In this document: piece by piece, positions 1-20,701 of the stretch | How positions within the stretch are numbered: the first letter of the stretch is position 1 | How the letters are laid out: every line of letters begins with the position of its first letter | NCBI GenBank assembly: GCA_003117195.1 | Contig: BDSI01000146.1 | Location: 54,703 to 118,702 of the forward strand | DNA from: Eudorina sp. 2006-703-Eu-15 | Taxonomy: Eukaryota > Chlorophyta > Chlorophyceae > Chlamydomonadales > Volvocaceae | Length of the DNA stretch: 64,000 nucleotides | Direction: 5' to 3' | Program-made: the position numbers and the translations under genes | The notes under the pieces: generated by a model | Database searches by the model: none | What the model was told of the DNA's origin: nothing | What the model saw: the letters and a program-made list of their open reading frames with translations, nothing else

Positions 1-152
1 TGTACGTACACGAACTTGCATACAAACCTAGCGAGCGTGCCCTTGATTGCGCACGCGCGCACAGGCAAGGGAATCGATGTTCATTCGATTATTATTACTT
101 ATGGCTCCATGCCGCCGCCCTGGGTTGAATTTATTTCTTCGTGCAAGTACAG

Positions 153-3100
153 CTGGCCGTCAACGACCCCGTTCTGGCAGCCATCCTCGCCAGGCCTTCA
201 GCGCGACGTATCATGGGGATTTTACCCCGCGAGGCCCCTTGCGGGTCGATGGCAGGTACAGCGGACGGCGGATGCCCCAAGAGTACCTGCACCAGCTGGA
301 TACAGGTGCGAACTACTCACGCAACGGAATATATCATACAAGCAATTCATTACGAAATAAAGAAGCGTCATACGTACGGCGTGTAAATGCGTGCCGTTGT
401 TTGTTTGTACGTACTGCATGCATTTTATCGTTTCTCGGCGCTCGACCCGAATGAATGAAACAACGAAATGTATGAAAGCAGCAGCAAGCAACGACACAAA
501 ATGCATGTAAGGGATTCGGACCTCATCACGTTACTGTGTGTGAGGTCTAGTGAGGTGCTGAGGTCCTTCACCATTTTCCCCGAAATCGGTGTCCGATTGT
601 ATATAATCTTACGGCTGGATGAGCTAGATGCATGAACACGCACGCCGTGCGTCGAACCGGCGCAGCAGCAGACAGACGTTCGACTACTGATTGATTATTC
701 CCACCCGCTGCCGCCTACTCGCCACTCATCAAACGCCCACGCACGCAACCCGCCTCGCTCGCTCCGTCCCTCCCTACCTCCTGTACGCAGGGGAAATACG
801 CGTCTAATGTCCACGTCCTGACTCACGAACTGCAACACAACATGGGCCTCCATCATTCTGGCTGGTACGCCTAGTACGCCCCGCTCGTTCGTTCATACAT
901 TCGTACACACATACATTCGGTGCACTTGCTTGTAGAGCCTGTCTGGTGTGCCATGGTGCGTGTAGTGCGTGCGTGGCGCAAGTTCGTTTTTGCAGTGCGT
1001 GCGTGTAGAGCGTGGCGCGGAAGCTATGGCTTTCACCGATGACCTACCCGCGGGGTCCACTGTATCATTTACAGCATCCTTAAGAATACGTACATACGTG
1101 TGCGCATGAAGAAGCGCGCGCGCATTACATGCTCCAGATGTAACACGGCGCGGCCAACGGCTTCTTCGAGATGCTGTGCAGGGTCATTTGTAGGGACTTA
1201 GACTGTAACCCGGCGTTACACCAGATTTCAGCGAGCGAATGAAAGAATTAAATTGGTGGTACTCTGGTACATACTGTGCTTATGTATACATGTACGCATA
1301 TAGCGGTGGGTTTCGGTTGCGCGTTTTTCCTCACCGACCAACGACCAGTAAATAAATTGACTTCATGCATGCGACATACATAATACTATATAATTATGAT
1401 GTCAATATTACGCTGGACAAACCGACCCTAGCGTGGATACATGCCACATACACACTTGCCTCCATTCCGCTTTGCCTCATAATTTGCTTCCTTCCGCGTT
1501 CCCGCATGATGGACGACCGACGCTGCTTCCGTGGGGACCGTCACCATATATTCGTCATAACTTTTTCAGGTCGGTAAATAATCCGTTTGCGTGCGTCGTG
1601 TGTCTCCGTATTTAGTATTTGCGGTATGATTTGCCTTGCGGTGGTGGCGCGGCTGCCTTGTCCGCGCACCTGCATATGGTAAGTTTTTTCCTCGCAGGTT
1701 TTATGGTAAGTATATTGATACCTGGGATCGGGCGGGCGGGCGGGTTGCACTTCTAAACACACTTGCGACACGTCGATCTAGTCGATCCACACATGCACGC
1801 ACTGACTGCACATGCAGACGTAATACAATACATGCTTAATAACCCGCCCGCCCCCTAATAATGTAATGTGCGTCGATATGTAGGAGCTCTGATGAGTATG
1901 GTGATGAAAGCGACCCCATGGGCTTGCGTGGCAAGTTGAATCCGCCCAGTCAAGGAGTGTATTGCCACAACGCTCCAAACAACTGGCGCATTGGCTGGGC
2001 CAGCCCTGTCCCCAACGGGTACTTGAAAGCCTCCCGTTTCACCCCCGCCTCCAACCGAGTGACCCTCACCATCCCGCCGTCCGGCGCCACCGATCAGAAC
2101 ATGGTGATTCTCGACATGGGACTCAAGTCCCTTAAGCCCGGCCCGCTAGGCAACCAAATCGCGAATTATTTTCTGAGCTACCGGGTCCGCAACACAACCT
2201 ATGGCGGGTATGACGGTGCTCTCCCAGGCATGTACAACAATAAAGTTTTAATCCACAGCTTCGATGGCACAGTGGGGTCCTACTTCTTCACCTCGTCCTA
2301 CGGCGATGCCGGCCCCCGCTTCGCGACTGTGGATCCCGACTTCCCGGCCGGCAATATCTGGACGGGGCCGTTCTGGCCGTACAACCCCAGCACTGGTATG
2401 GGTGGCGGGGTTCGCGTCAAAGTTACTTCGGTTGGGCCCGCGGGAGCCGTTGTAGAGATCTGCCGGATGTACCGGGAGAAGGAAGGCACGCCAGGTTCCG
2501 CAGAGTGTGAATCGGAGCTGGACCTGGACTGGTGAGTGCCTCGGTTTACTCGGTTCGTGACGCACGCAATAGTAATTGTACTGCCGATAACTATCTACTA
2601 TATACTCTTAACTACTCATCACCTGATCACAGCAACAACAACGACATTAACAACAATGCAACAGTAGTAACATTCCTGCGAACCATAATATCGATAATAA
2701 ATTATTATGGTCTGTGTATGTATGCACAATTGGTGATGCATGTGAAAGTTGGTAGTGTAACTGATTATGGTTTATGTGTTCCCCTTCCCTTGCTTCCCTC
2801 GCCCTTCCCTCCGCAGCGACGGCCTGGTGTCATCCGTGGACCCCGACTGCACAGGCGCGCTCCCATCACCCTCGCCACAACCGTCACCGCGGCCGCAAAG
2901 TCCTCCTCCGCCGCCCCCGATCCGCCCCTCACCAAGTCCCCTTCCCCGCTCCAGCCCACCGTCGCCGGTGGTGAGCCCATCTCCACCTGCTCGCTCTCCG
3001 CCACCGCCACCACCGCCCTCTCCACGACCACCCTCCCCGGCGGCACGGTCGCCGCCGCCGTCACCACCACCGCCCTCGCCCATGCCCCCGCCACCACCAC

Positions 3101-3366
3101 CACCACCATCGCCTTCGCCTCCTCCCCCGTCACCACCACCACCATCGCCCTCGCCTCCTCCCCCGTCACCAGCGCCCTCACCGCCACCGCCACCGCCTCC
3201 GTCTACTCCGTCTACTCCGTTGCCAACGTCGCCCCGGTCACCGCGTTCACCCAGACCACCACTCCGCCCGGTCAGGCCGCCCCGTCAGCCATTGCGGCCA
3301 CCGGCATCGCCTCCTCGCATGAGGCCGCCGCCGCGAGGCCCGCGGTCACCTTCCAACAGGGCTTGA
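153..3366 (+). CDS. M11 (gametolysin-like) metalloprotease, copy A, 5' truncated by window edge
   Basis: Secreted zinc endopeptidase of the gametolysin / Volvox matrix metalloprotease family (M11), expected to cleave extracellular matrix or cell wall glycoproteins. Exons seen: 153-305, 791-864, 1884-2531 and 2817-3366, matching exons 7-10 of the complete copies in size and phase; the first six lie left of the window. The 474 visible residues contain HELQHNMGLHH (partial residues 63-73), three His zinc ligands plus the catalytic Glu, and a DPMG Met-turn with Met88 exactly 15 residues after the third His. Exon 9 carries the HNAPNNWRIGW and YGGYDGAL blocks typical of the family. The last exon encodes CDG..DPDCTG followed by about 165 residues of Pro/Ser-rich repeat, ending at the TGA at 3364. 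Intron 865-1883 holds one arm of a foldback element and a TGTAAC-ended repeat. A TGTAA at 3865-3869 could be the poly(A) signal. Family call is strong; substrate is inference. Confidence 0.87.
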
Positions 3367-4498
3367 GCGCTTACTACTACTACTACGTAGCATAGTACTA
3401 GCTACTCGCGAGCGAGCGAGCAGCATCCTCTGGCCCAGTGACCGACCCGAGCGGATATATATGTGTGCGCACGCGCAAGCATGCCACGCAGCAGCAGTTG
3501 GTTGTCAATACCGACCACCAACTAACGACGCATGAACACAAACATAATGCGTGGGACGAGCCGGTGATGGACAAGTAGTTTGAAACTGGGTATAAATCTT
3601 CGTTTTCTCCGACTCGCTCTCTTCATTTTTCGCCTTACATGCATTGTTCGTTATGTCGGACGCAAACACTCGTGTTTCGCCATTTCGGGCTCAAGCATTC
3701 CGCCCTTCCTGCGTATATTTCTTTTCCGTTTGGCCTACGTAACTTATTGGCAGTACTCCGCGTTTTCGGTAACCATTGCCAGCATGCTATCCAGCTTGCC
3801 AGCATTGGATTATTATTCCCCGGCGTGCCGCGCGGGTCAGCGCGCGCGTGTGCACTTTGTTGCATGTAACGAAACTATGTAGACAGACTAAGGACGCGCG
3901 GACGGAGTTAAGTGACAGTCGGACAGATGTGATGACTGGCGGAATGCAAGAGTGTATATATGCAAACATGTACATACATTTATGTATATATGTGGTGACT
4001 GGCGGAATGCAAGAGTGTATATATGCAAACATGTGCATACACTTATGTATATATGTGTAACATACGTTCGTATTATGTGCAGCAGTTGCACGACCAAGCA
4101 ACTACAACAACGACAGTAGTACAGGGCAAACGTTTGCCTGCTTATTAGAGACCGCAAACATTTATGCAAATAAAACATATAAAACATACTGTATTGCACA
4201 GATTTCATCATTAATAACAAGAAAGAAATGGAAAGATAAATCATACATGTATACGTATATACATATACAGACGTACACGCCACCATTGCAACTTTTACTT
4301 GGAAGAGCAACTGCTGCCCTCGTGACAGAAGCGCGTTCGATAAATGATCTATCTGACCGTGTCATTGAAAATTATCTCGCTCTACACGCACTTTAACGTA
4401 CGTTATCTCGCTCTACGTACACGCATTGTTTACATGTTACGTACGTTTTGCATGAATTCTTATTACGACGGGAAGCAATCGTGCCAGGCCGACGCGCG
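3367..4498. other. Intergenic region A-B
   Basis: No supportable gene. Likely contains the 3' UTR of copy A (TGTAA at 3865-3869), a two-unit 63-bp tandem duplication (3933-4058) and unremarkable AT-rich sequence up to the conserved 5' flank of copy B. Confidence 0.6.
3933..4058. repeat. 63-bp direct tandem duplication
   Basis: Two adjacent units starting TGACTGGCGGAATGCAAGAG, at 3933-3995 and 3996-4058. They differ at only a few positions, so the duplication is recent. No coding potential seen. Confidence 0.9.
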
Positions 4499-4770
4499 CG
4501 TCGGTTCAGTGGACGTACGAGCACGTACTTACGGTAGGTTGAGGAGACCAACAGCCTCTACGTAAAAAATGAATAAGTTCCCAATAAACCGCGATAAACA
4601 TTAGCATAAATCAATTTTTAAACAATTTACTTGCTCTTATTGATTTTTACTTGTAGAGATTCTTTCAATTAGAATTTATATTTAAATAGATCATATTATT
4701 ATTCCCGCTTTAGCATCACACATTTCGACACGGCGTACACAAAGCGCCTCACGTGTGGGCTTTCAACGAA
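4499..4770 (+). promoter_or_regulatory. Conserved 5' flank / putative promoter of copy B
   Basis: This stretch before the B start codon aligns with the flanks of C (15441-15706) and D (34169-34446). Shared blocks in order are a GGTTCANTGGACGTACG-like block, GAGGAGACCAACAGCCTC at 4541-4558, an AT-rich middle, and TAGCATCACA about 60 bp before the ATG. Conservation across three paralogues suggests promoter and 5' UTR, although recent duplication alone could explain it. No clear TATA box can be fixed. Confidence 0.5.
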
Positions 4771-13509
<8,739 letters not shown>

Positions 13510-15440
13510 CACTGTTATTGTTAGCAGGCGACTGCCGGTCCGCTGGCCCCGCCGGCAGACTTGTATGCTATTACGTGGCGTACGTGCGTATGCAATAAAA
13601 GCAAGCCTGCGTGCTAGCAACGAGTGCCTGTTTGTTTAAAGCAACCAACTGCGCATACATGCTGATTTTTGTTTTCCTTGTTTGTTATCCCATGTATGAT
13701 CAATAGACAGCGTAGACAGCGAGCGCGAGTCGTCCGTCGGGTGCGTGGCAATAGAAGTGCGTGTAGTGCGTGCGTGGCCGCCTGTGATAGATATGTAGGT
13801 AAGCTCCGGCGTCGGTCGGTGCCGCGCGCGCAGGCTGCGCGCGCGCGTGCGTGCGTGCGTGCACGTCATCATTTTATTTATCTTAGTGCACCGAGCGACC
13901 AGCCAGCAGCGAGGTGACCCGGTGGTCAAGCAAGCAAGCAAGCAAGGAGCGCAGTGCATGCGGCGAATGCATGTCCATCGATCGGGGAGCGATCGGGGAC
14001 ATCCGTCCTGCTGACGATGGCTGGATGTAATGCATGGATTAATGCATGGATGTAATGCATGGATGTAATGCATGGATGTAATGCATGGATGTAATGCATG
14101 CATGGATGGTGAAAAGCCCAAGCTGACGATCGATACGCACTTCCTTCCATCGGGTATCCATTAGCATAGGATATATACGTACATGTATATGCAGCAACCG
14201 AGTGCATACATACATGTACGGGACGCCGGTCCGTCCGTCCGTCCATGACGACGATGAATGTACTGTATGGTAAATATGCCCGAGCTGAGAAACGATGAGA
14301 TAGATAGAACGGCAATTTAGGCAATTTCTACACGTGCGACGATCCCGCAGAGGTAGCACGCCATACACGCCAACAGACGCAGAAGCAAGCACACCGACCC
14401 AAACATTTCGCGTCGTTTGCCCCTCATGGATCACGGTACCCTGCTGTGAACTAACGTCAGGGGTAGTTGATTGGTATGAGGACGCAGCGCCCGCCCGCGG
14501 CTGTCTCCGTCGGAAACAACGACGGATAGGTACGCACGGTGTTGTACGCACGACTGTACGGCGATGACTAATACGTTTGCTCCAGCGAGATAATGAGGAT
14601 TAGAGCGAGATAGAGCAAGGAGCGAGAGATATGCGGAAGACTTGCGTGAATCCTCAAGTAGGACACCATCCACCAGCACTGAGCCTTCACCGTTTCCACC
14701 TACGCCAAGCCTACAACCGCGGAGTAGCTTGTGTTTGCATGACGGGGTTTGCGCACGAGGTCTCGGCAGGCTGCTAGCACGCGGAGGGCTAGTCGTCGTA
14801 GCCGTGACCGACGGACCTAAGGCTGCCGCTTGTAACCCTAAGTACGGGACCGTACGTGGCCGTACAGGTATGTGAAGCCTAAGGCGAACAAGCAACGCCT
14901 AAGTGATGAGTCGAAACGATGGAGACGTATCCAAGCCGTTTGTTTACAATCCCAGAAGTGATTGATGAGCTCAGAAATCTCGAGGCAAGAGCAGTATCCA
15001 CTATATATGTTCAGCGTGAAGGGACTGATAGTAATAAGCATAACCCTTCGGCTATCTATAGGTCTGGACTGGCGGCTAGCTAGACTGGAACACACATGAG
15101 GCTGGACAGCAGGTAAGATGTGCATGTGCAGGGCAGGCCAACCGCGAGCTAACGAATACATAACCAACTGCTGGCTTTAAAGGGTTAGGGTAACTCCAGG
15201 CAGGGGTATCTGGTTACTCAGGTAGGGGTAACCCAAACTAGAATGCCATACCGCGGTATCAGCGGTATGCATGCGGCGCCACAAACCCCGTTTAGGCGCC
15301 CGCAGTGCGTGCATGGTCGTGTGTACGATCTGACCAAGCAATAAAGCAATAGTATTGATGTTGTGTTGTATGGCGGTGTTTTCTCTTTGTTCCTGTGACG
15401 ATGACCTAGCTTGCTAGCTAGCTAGGCCGACTCGCGCGCG
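13510..15440. other. Intergenic region B-C
   Basis: No gene recognised. The first 250 bp align with sequence downstream of copy C (shared ATGATCAATAGACAG near 13696 and 26583), consistent with duplicated 3' flanks. A 13-bp tandem repeat follows at 14023-14110. Open frames around 14430-14900 lack conserved content. Confidence 0.55.
14023..14110 (+). terminator. 13-bp tandem repeat carrying several TGTAA poly(A) signals
   Basis: About six units of ATGGATGTAATGC, one of them altered, lie some 515 bp after the stop of copy B. TGTAA is the usual chlorophyte polyadenylation signal, and this array supplies about five copies in the sense orientation. Use as a 3' end is inference. Confidence 0.45.
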
Positions 15441-15706
15441 CGTCTTTTCATTGGATGTACGGGTGCAGTCACGCGAGGAGACTAACAGCCTCGAGAAAAT
15501 TCAATAGAAGTTCCCCACTCAACGATTGGAATCATTATTTTAGGTCATTTTTATCACTTAAATATAAATAATTGATTTTACCCTTTAGCGAGATTAGTCC
15601 CTTTCCTTAGCATTAAACCGGTTCCATAAAATTTTTAGCATCACATAAAATTTGACACAACGTGTCCGACGTATGCGTTTTTAGTTGTCATTGCGCATTG
15701 AGACAA
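15441..15706 (+). promoter_or_regulatory. Conserved 5' flank / putative promoter of copy C
   Basis: Homologous to the flanks of B and D: TTCATTGGATGTACGGGT, then GAGGAGACTAACAGCCTC across 15476-15493, then an AT-rich middle, TAGCATCACATAAAATTTG, and TGTCCGACGTATGCGTTTTT shortly before the ATG. The proximal part is especially close to copy D. Confidence 0.5.
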
Positions 15707-16133
15707 ATGGCAAGGACGCCGTTGCGGTCCATCTGGTCGCTGTGCGCGCACGTCCTGGCACTCGCCGCGATCGTTCGCGCGCAGTCGAGCAATAGCCCCT
15801 GTGTGCCAGGTACGTAACTACTACGTACCTGGCTGGCGATATCCTGTATGTGCGAGTGCACCTGCGCTTATTTTCTATCACTTAGTGGTGGAGAGTGCGT
15901 GGCACCGCCTTTGGTGCGACGGTCGTCGTCGTATGTAGTCGTCGCGACGTTTATTTGTCGCCTTACTCGATCGTTTCAGTGTGTCGTGGGTATGACGGAT
16001 GACCAGATAGCATCCGTCGCTCAATCATGGCGGGACATGTGATTTGCTGCCTGGTGCTGGCTGCCATCGCTATGTATACATCGATACATTCATCGATATA
16101 CAATGATGTTTGTTAACATATATATTTACATAC

Positions 16134-16174
<41 letters not shown>

Positions 16175-19100
16175 AATTGTGTTACGTCGATATTCACGCA
16201 TGTATACAATAATAAACAATGATGTACATCGATGTATTTATATACATATAGCTGACAGCTGCTTCTGTGTGGTTGCCCCACATCTTTCACATGGCGACTC
16301 CGTCGTCACAGTCCGAGGCATTGCGCACATCATGTCGGCCCTCCAGCTCACTCAGCAACAGCAGAACGACGGTACCAACAGCACGATGCAACGTGCTATA
16401 GACTATATCGAGCTGCGCTGCCCTGATGAGGAGTGGGACCCCAAGGACGGCTTGATGAAGCCGGTGGCCAACTGTGCGATTCCGTTGCAACGCATCGTCG
16501 AAGGGCGAGAGGCTGTTGAGGCCTTGCAGATGCAATACCAGTTGCAGACTGGGGACCTAGCCGAGGTACGTGCATGTTGGTAGGCAGGCAGAAAACCTAC
16601 GAGTGCGTGATGACAGGCAAGGGGCATACCCGTTCTATCTATGCCCCACCTCGTAACGGTTACACATGCCCGGATAATAACGTCCAAACGAATGTGCCGT
16701 ACCTCCGGGGCATTCATCGTCGTGCAATAATAAATCAATAATTGAGTAATGGTCGCGCAAGACAAATAAATACAGCCATAGCTGTGAAAGTTGCTAGTAT
16801 AATTGTTGGAGGGCCTGCGCGACGGATGGAGATTCCCGCATGCGCACCCCCTTCCCCCGACTCCCCCGATGCACCCCCGTCCAGTTGTGTACAACGGCAG
16901 CCGCAAAGCGCGCGTTACTTCTTAACCCTTTGCCACTCATAAGCGTATGATTTATTATAGTCGCTATGGTCGCCTTAATCTGCAGATGTAAATACCTTAT
17001 CGTCGACGATTCTTCAGGCTGCGCGCGCAGCCAGAAGAATCCGCGCGCGGAAATGCGAATAATTCCCAGACGCCCTACCTGTGCGACTTTAAGCTAGAAT
17101 TTTTAACGCAAGACCACCATTTATTTTATAAAGCCATTATAAAACCTTTAAAAGCAAATCTATCCAGCCTTTTCAGGGTTGCGTGACTACTTTGGAAATA
17201 TGTACAGTGTTTTTCAGGGGTGAGACCTGGAGACGGCTGTAAGTAAGCCTGGCTTACAGTGGCGCGGCATTATTACCAGCGATGGAGTAGGCAGAGGCAC
17301 ATAGACGGTCTACTATAACATCCTTGAGAATAGATAATCTTAACAATAATAATAATAACAACAATAATAAAAGATGCTCAGCTAGTAACGCTGAATATAT
17401 ATGTACGTTGCCCTCGTGTGCGTGCGACCTTTCTCATCACAGGCCTGCTTCGAGTACGTCCCGAGCAGCAACAGCCGGGCGGTGGCGCAGCTGGCAGAGT
17501 CGACGACCGACACGGCGGCCCCGGCGCTGGTGCCGAGGTTCCGACCGGAGTCCTTTCGAGTCGTTAGCCGCAAGTCACAGACGGAGGTGCGTTTATGTGT
17601 ATGCATGCGATGCATGAAATCAATCGAGCGAGACATACCTGCCTGCGCCCATCAATCCATGCTTCGACCAGTGTTGCTATCTTAAATAAAAAGAATATTT
17701 ACGGTCAAAAATCCGGAATGTTTTTATTTCCCGGACCCCCAAGAAACCTGTGATATTTCGTTTCTTGGACGCCCATCAATCCATGCTTCGACAGGTTCTA
17801 AGGGTGCCCACGCATTATTGGACTTATTTTCCTGATGGCCGTGCGTGCGGCACTGCGCTGCAAGCAACTACGTACTTCAAATATGGACATGTCCGTGCCG
17901 TATGCATAGTCCGCCGCTCGATGTAGATAGTGAGTAGTACTTACGTATATATTATATACTCTTTGCTGTGTATGCCGTACATGACGTACATGACACAAAG
18001 CAATCCGTGACTGATGTATGGATTTTTTCCGGTTGTTACAGGTTTACACGGGCTCGCCCATAGAGCTGCGTGGCGTTGTGTACCTGCTGGACATGTGCGG
18101 CTGGAAGAGCCCCTTCCGCTCCCCTGAGGTTTGTGTGTAGGTGTGTGTGTAGTTCTTAGGCAGGCGGAATACGAGTGCGTGACCGGCATGCAAGGGGCAG
18201 AGTAGCGCCCAAGAGTCTCCCGTATGCGTATATAATTTTCCCATCGCCCGAGCGACCCATATAGTGTATATATATATACATATATATATATGCGGTGTCG
18301 TAAGAACGCTATCGATTATCTTGCGCGCTTTGCTTGGGTGTCACTGCGTCGCGGAACGAAGACTACTGGCTGGTACGGGTCGGCTGCCTTGGCCACACAG
18401 ACTACTCACAGCACAATGTTGTGCGTGCGTGCGTGCGATCCACCCGTTTTTGTCGTAATGTACCCATCCATCTGCCTGCAAGCAATACGCCGTGTAGTCA
18501 TCAGCACCGCCGAAGACGACCCATCCAGGACGATGCAGAATAACGTACACTCTGGGAAAAAGGGGGGTGTCGGATTTGCCGTGAAGTAAACCGTAAAATG
18601 GGGGCGGTTAAAATGGGGGCGGTTTTACGGAGACGGACTTGGCGTAAAGCGCGACAAGACATTTTACGAATGAAGTTTACGGAGAGACATTACGGGGAAC
18701 CCGGACCCCATATTACGTGGACCCGCACCCCATAATACGGAGACGGTCTTGCCGTAAAGCGCGACAAGGAATACGTCCAGCCCCTGACTATCTCACATTA
18801 AGGGCTTGCCACTGCCTGCTGTGTGTCGCCCCCACGTAACCAGCCATACATTGCCAGCTTCACACACGGGCGATCCCTGTGGGGGGGGCCGAATTGCGTG
18901 CAAACGCCTAATGGGTTGTGTAACGCGCGAGCTCGTAGTCAAGCGCCCCACAGTGATAGTGGTGTGCCGGGTGCGTCCCATCTCGTCGTGCTGCGAGCCC
19001 AAGCCTGCCCTCCAACCCCGCCCACGCGTGCTCCCCTGATCCAGCCTTTGTGGGAGCCAAGGATTCCCTCTGTCCGAAACCGCTTAAGTGCTGGCTGATG

Positions 19101-20663
19101 GACCTGTGGCTGTCGTACCTTTAAGACGCCTGCTTACTTGCCACCGCCTGCTGCTGTCGCCCCGCCGGCGTCACGAGACCACTGTCAGCTCGAATGCAGC
19201 GGCCAACGCAGCCGCTATATATACGTACGTTCCTGTGGCTGGGGCGGGCCAGAGTGCGTGGAAAGGCGGGGAGGGGTTAATTTGCCATGACACGCGCGCA
19301 CGAAAGTCCAGCCGGCATACGTATTCAGGCATCGGGACCTGTAATGACTTCTCAATACTTCACAATACGTCTGCAGACAAGCATTGTCCTATCCACTTTG
19401 GTACGCGGTATGTCACAGTCATTCAAGGTGCACGACCATCGTTCCGCAGCAAAGGCCTTCTGCTCATATCTTATTGAAGTCTTACTTGTGATTAATAGAC
19501 TTCTCGAGGCGTTGCGATTGGCTGTTAAGCAGAGCCGCGGTATTTCCCATAAGGCATCCGGGCATCGGCGGAACGCGCTGCATCATAAACTTCGTTCGTT
19601 GATCCTTGCAAACTAAATTGATACATATGCAGCGGTATGTTTATGCCAGTAAAATAGCTTGGGATGTAGCCAGCTGTCCAGCGCCGAACACAGATTATAC
19701 ATAAAAGCTGTGGCAACGTAAAAAAAGTGAAATACAGTCCATTTGCTTAGGTCCTGGTTACAAACAGCCCACTGTGAGTGAAAGTCAAAAGTTGCTGCTG
19801 CTTTGTCCGTAATCTGCGAAACTGTACTTTACGGAAAGTGGTCCCGCCTTACGGACGCCTCCAACCAACTCTGCCCCGTTGCCTCGGCAATAATATCCCA
19901 GCAAGAATATCATAAAAGAGTAGCATTCCTAATGTTTATGTGCAGTGACAATTGTCTCGACCAAGCCATCCGTAAAGTTGCCCAGTCGCGCTTTACGGGC
20001 TGGCCCACCCCATATTACGGGCGATTCTCCAAATACGGAGAAAAGTCTTTCCCAGAGTGGTAATGATGCGAGGTTGCGTGCAAGCGAAAATGCGTGCATG
20101 CCAAGGCGGCAAAGGGGAGCAGCAGGGAATAATGCGGCGACGTACGTGTGAGAGGGTTGTGTGGGTGTGCGTGGTCTCAAACACGGTTGAGCTAGGGAGG
20201 GATGGCGAGAACACACGACGCTTGCAGATTCAAGATGTCCAGGGGTGCCTAAACGATTGCGGGGCGGCGAGCTCTGCCTGTAAGCAGCTCGCTGCAGATG
20301 CCTGCTGTATGATTAAGTATGACAACGCAATTTGTGCCTTGCTGCTGTTCGTTTACCTGCTTTTCCCTTGCTCATCACCCATTGGCCAATTGATAGGAAT
20401 TCCGGAAGTACTTGTTCGACAATGAACCTGGCTCGATTGAAGGCACCATCCAGGTGAGCCCGCACGCAGGTCCTGGGGAGGGCCCGGTTGTCGAGTGTGG
20501 CTGGCCGGGCTATTACAAGCAATGCATTTGTCTAAGTGCGTCCAGTGCGTCCGGTGTACCTCTACCTTCCTGCCTACTTTAATATTTATACGTACATTTA
20601 GGTAAGTGTTTCAGTTTGTACATCTACGGTGGATGGTGTATTTATTACAATATTATATATATT

Positions 20664-20701
<38 letters not shown>

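Noticed and set aside
2532..3395. Long Thr/Ala/Ser-rich + frame over the last exon of copy A, with similar frames at 12864-13598 and Gly/Arg-rich minus frames
   Set aside because: Shadows of the CCN-repeat coding exon: low-complexity DNA stays open in several frames. The spliced phase and the DPDCTG junction support only the Pro-rich frame.
3940..4056. Possible CRISPR-like array
   Set aside because: Only two adjacent 63-bp units without spacers; a simple tandem duplication in a eukaryote.
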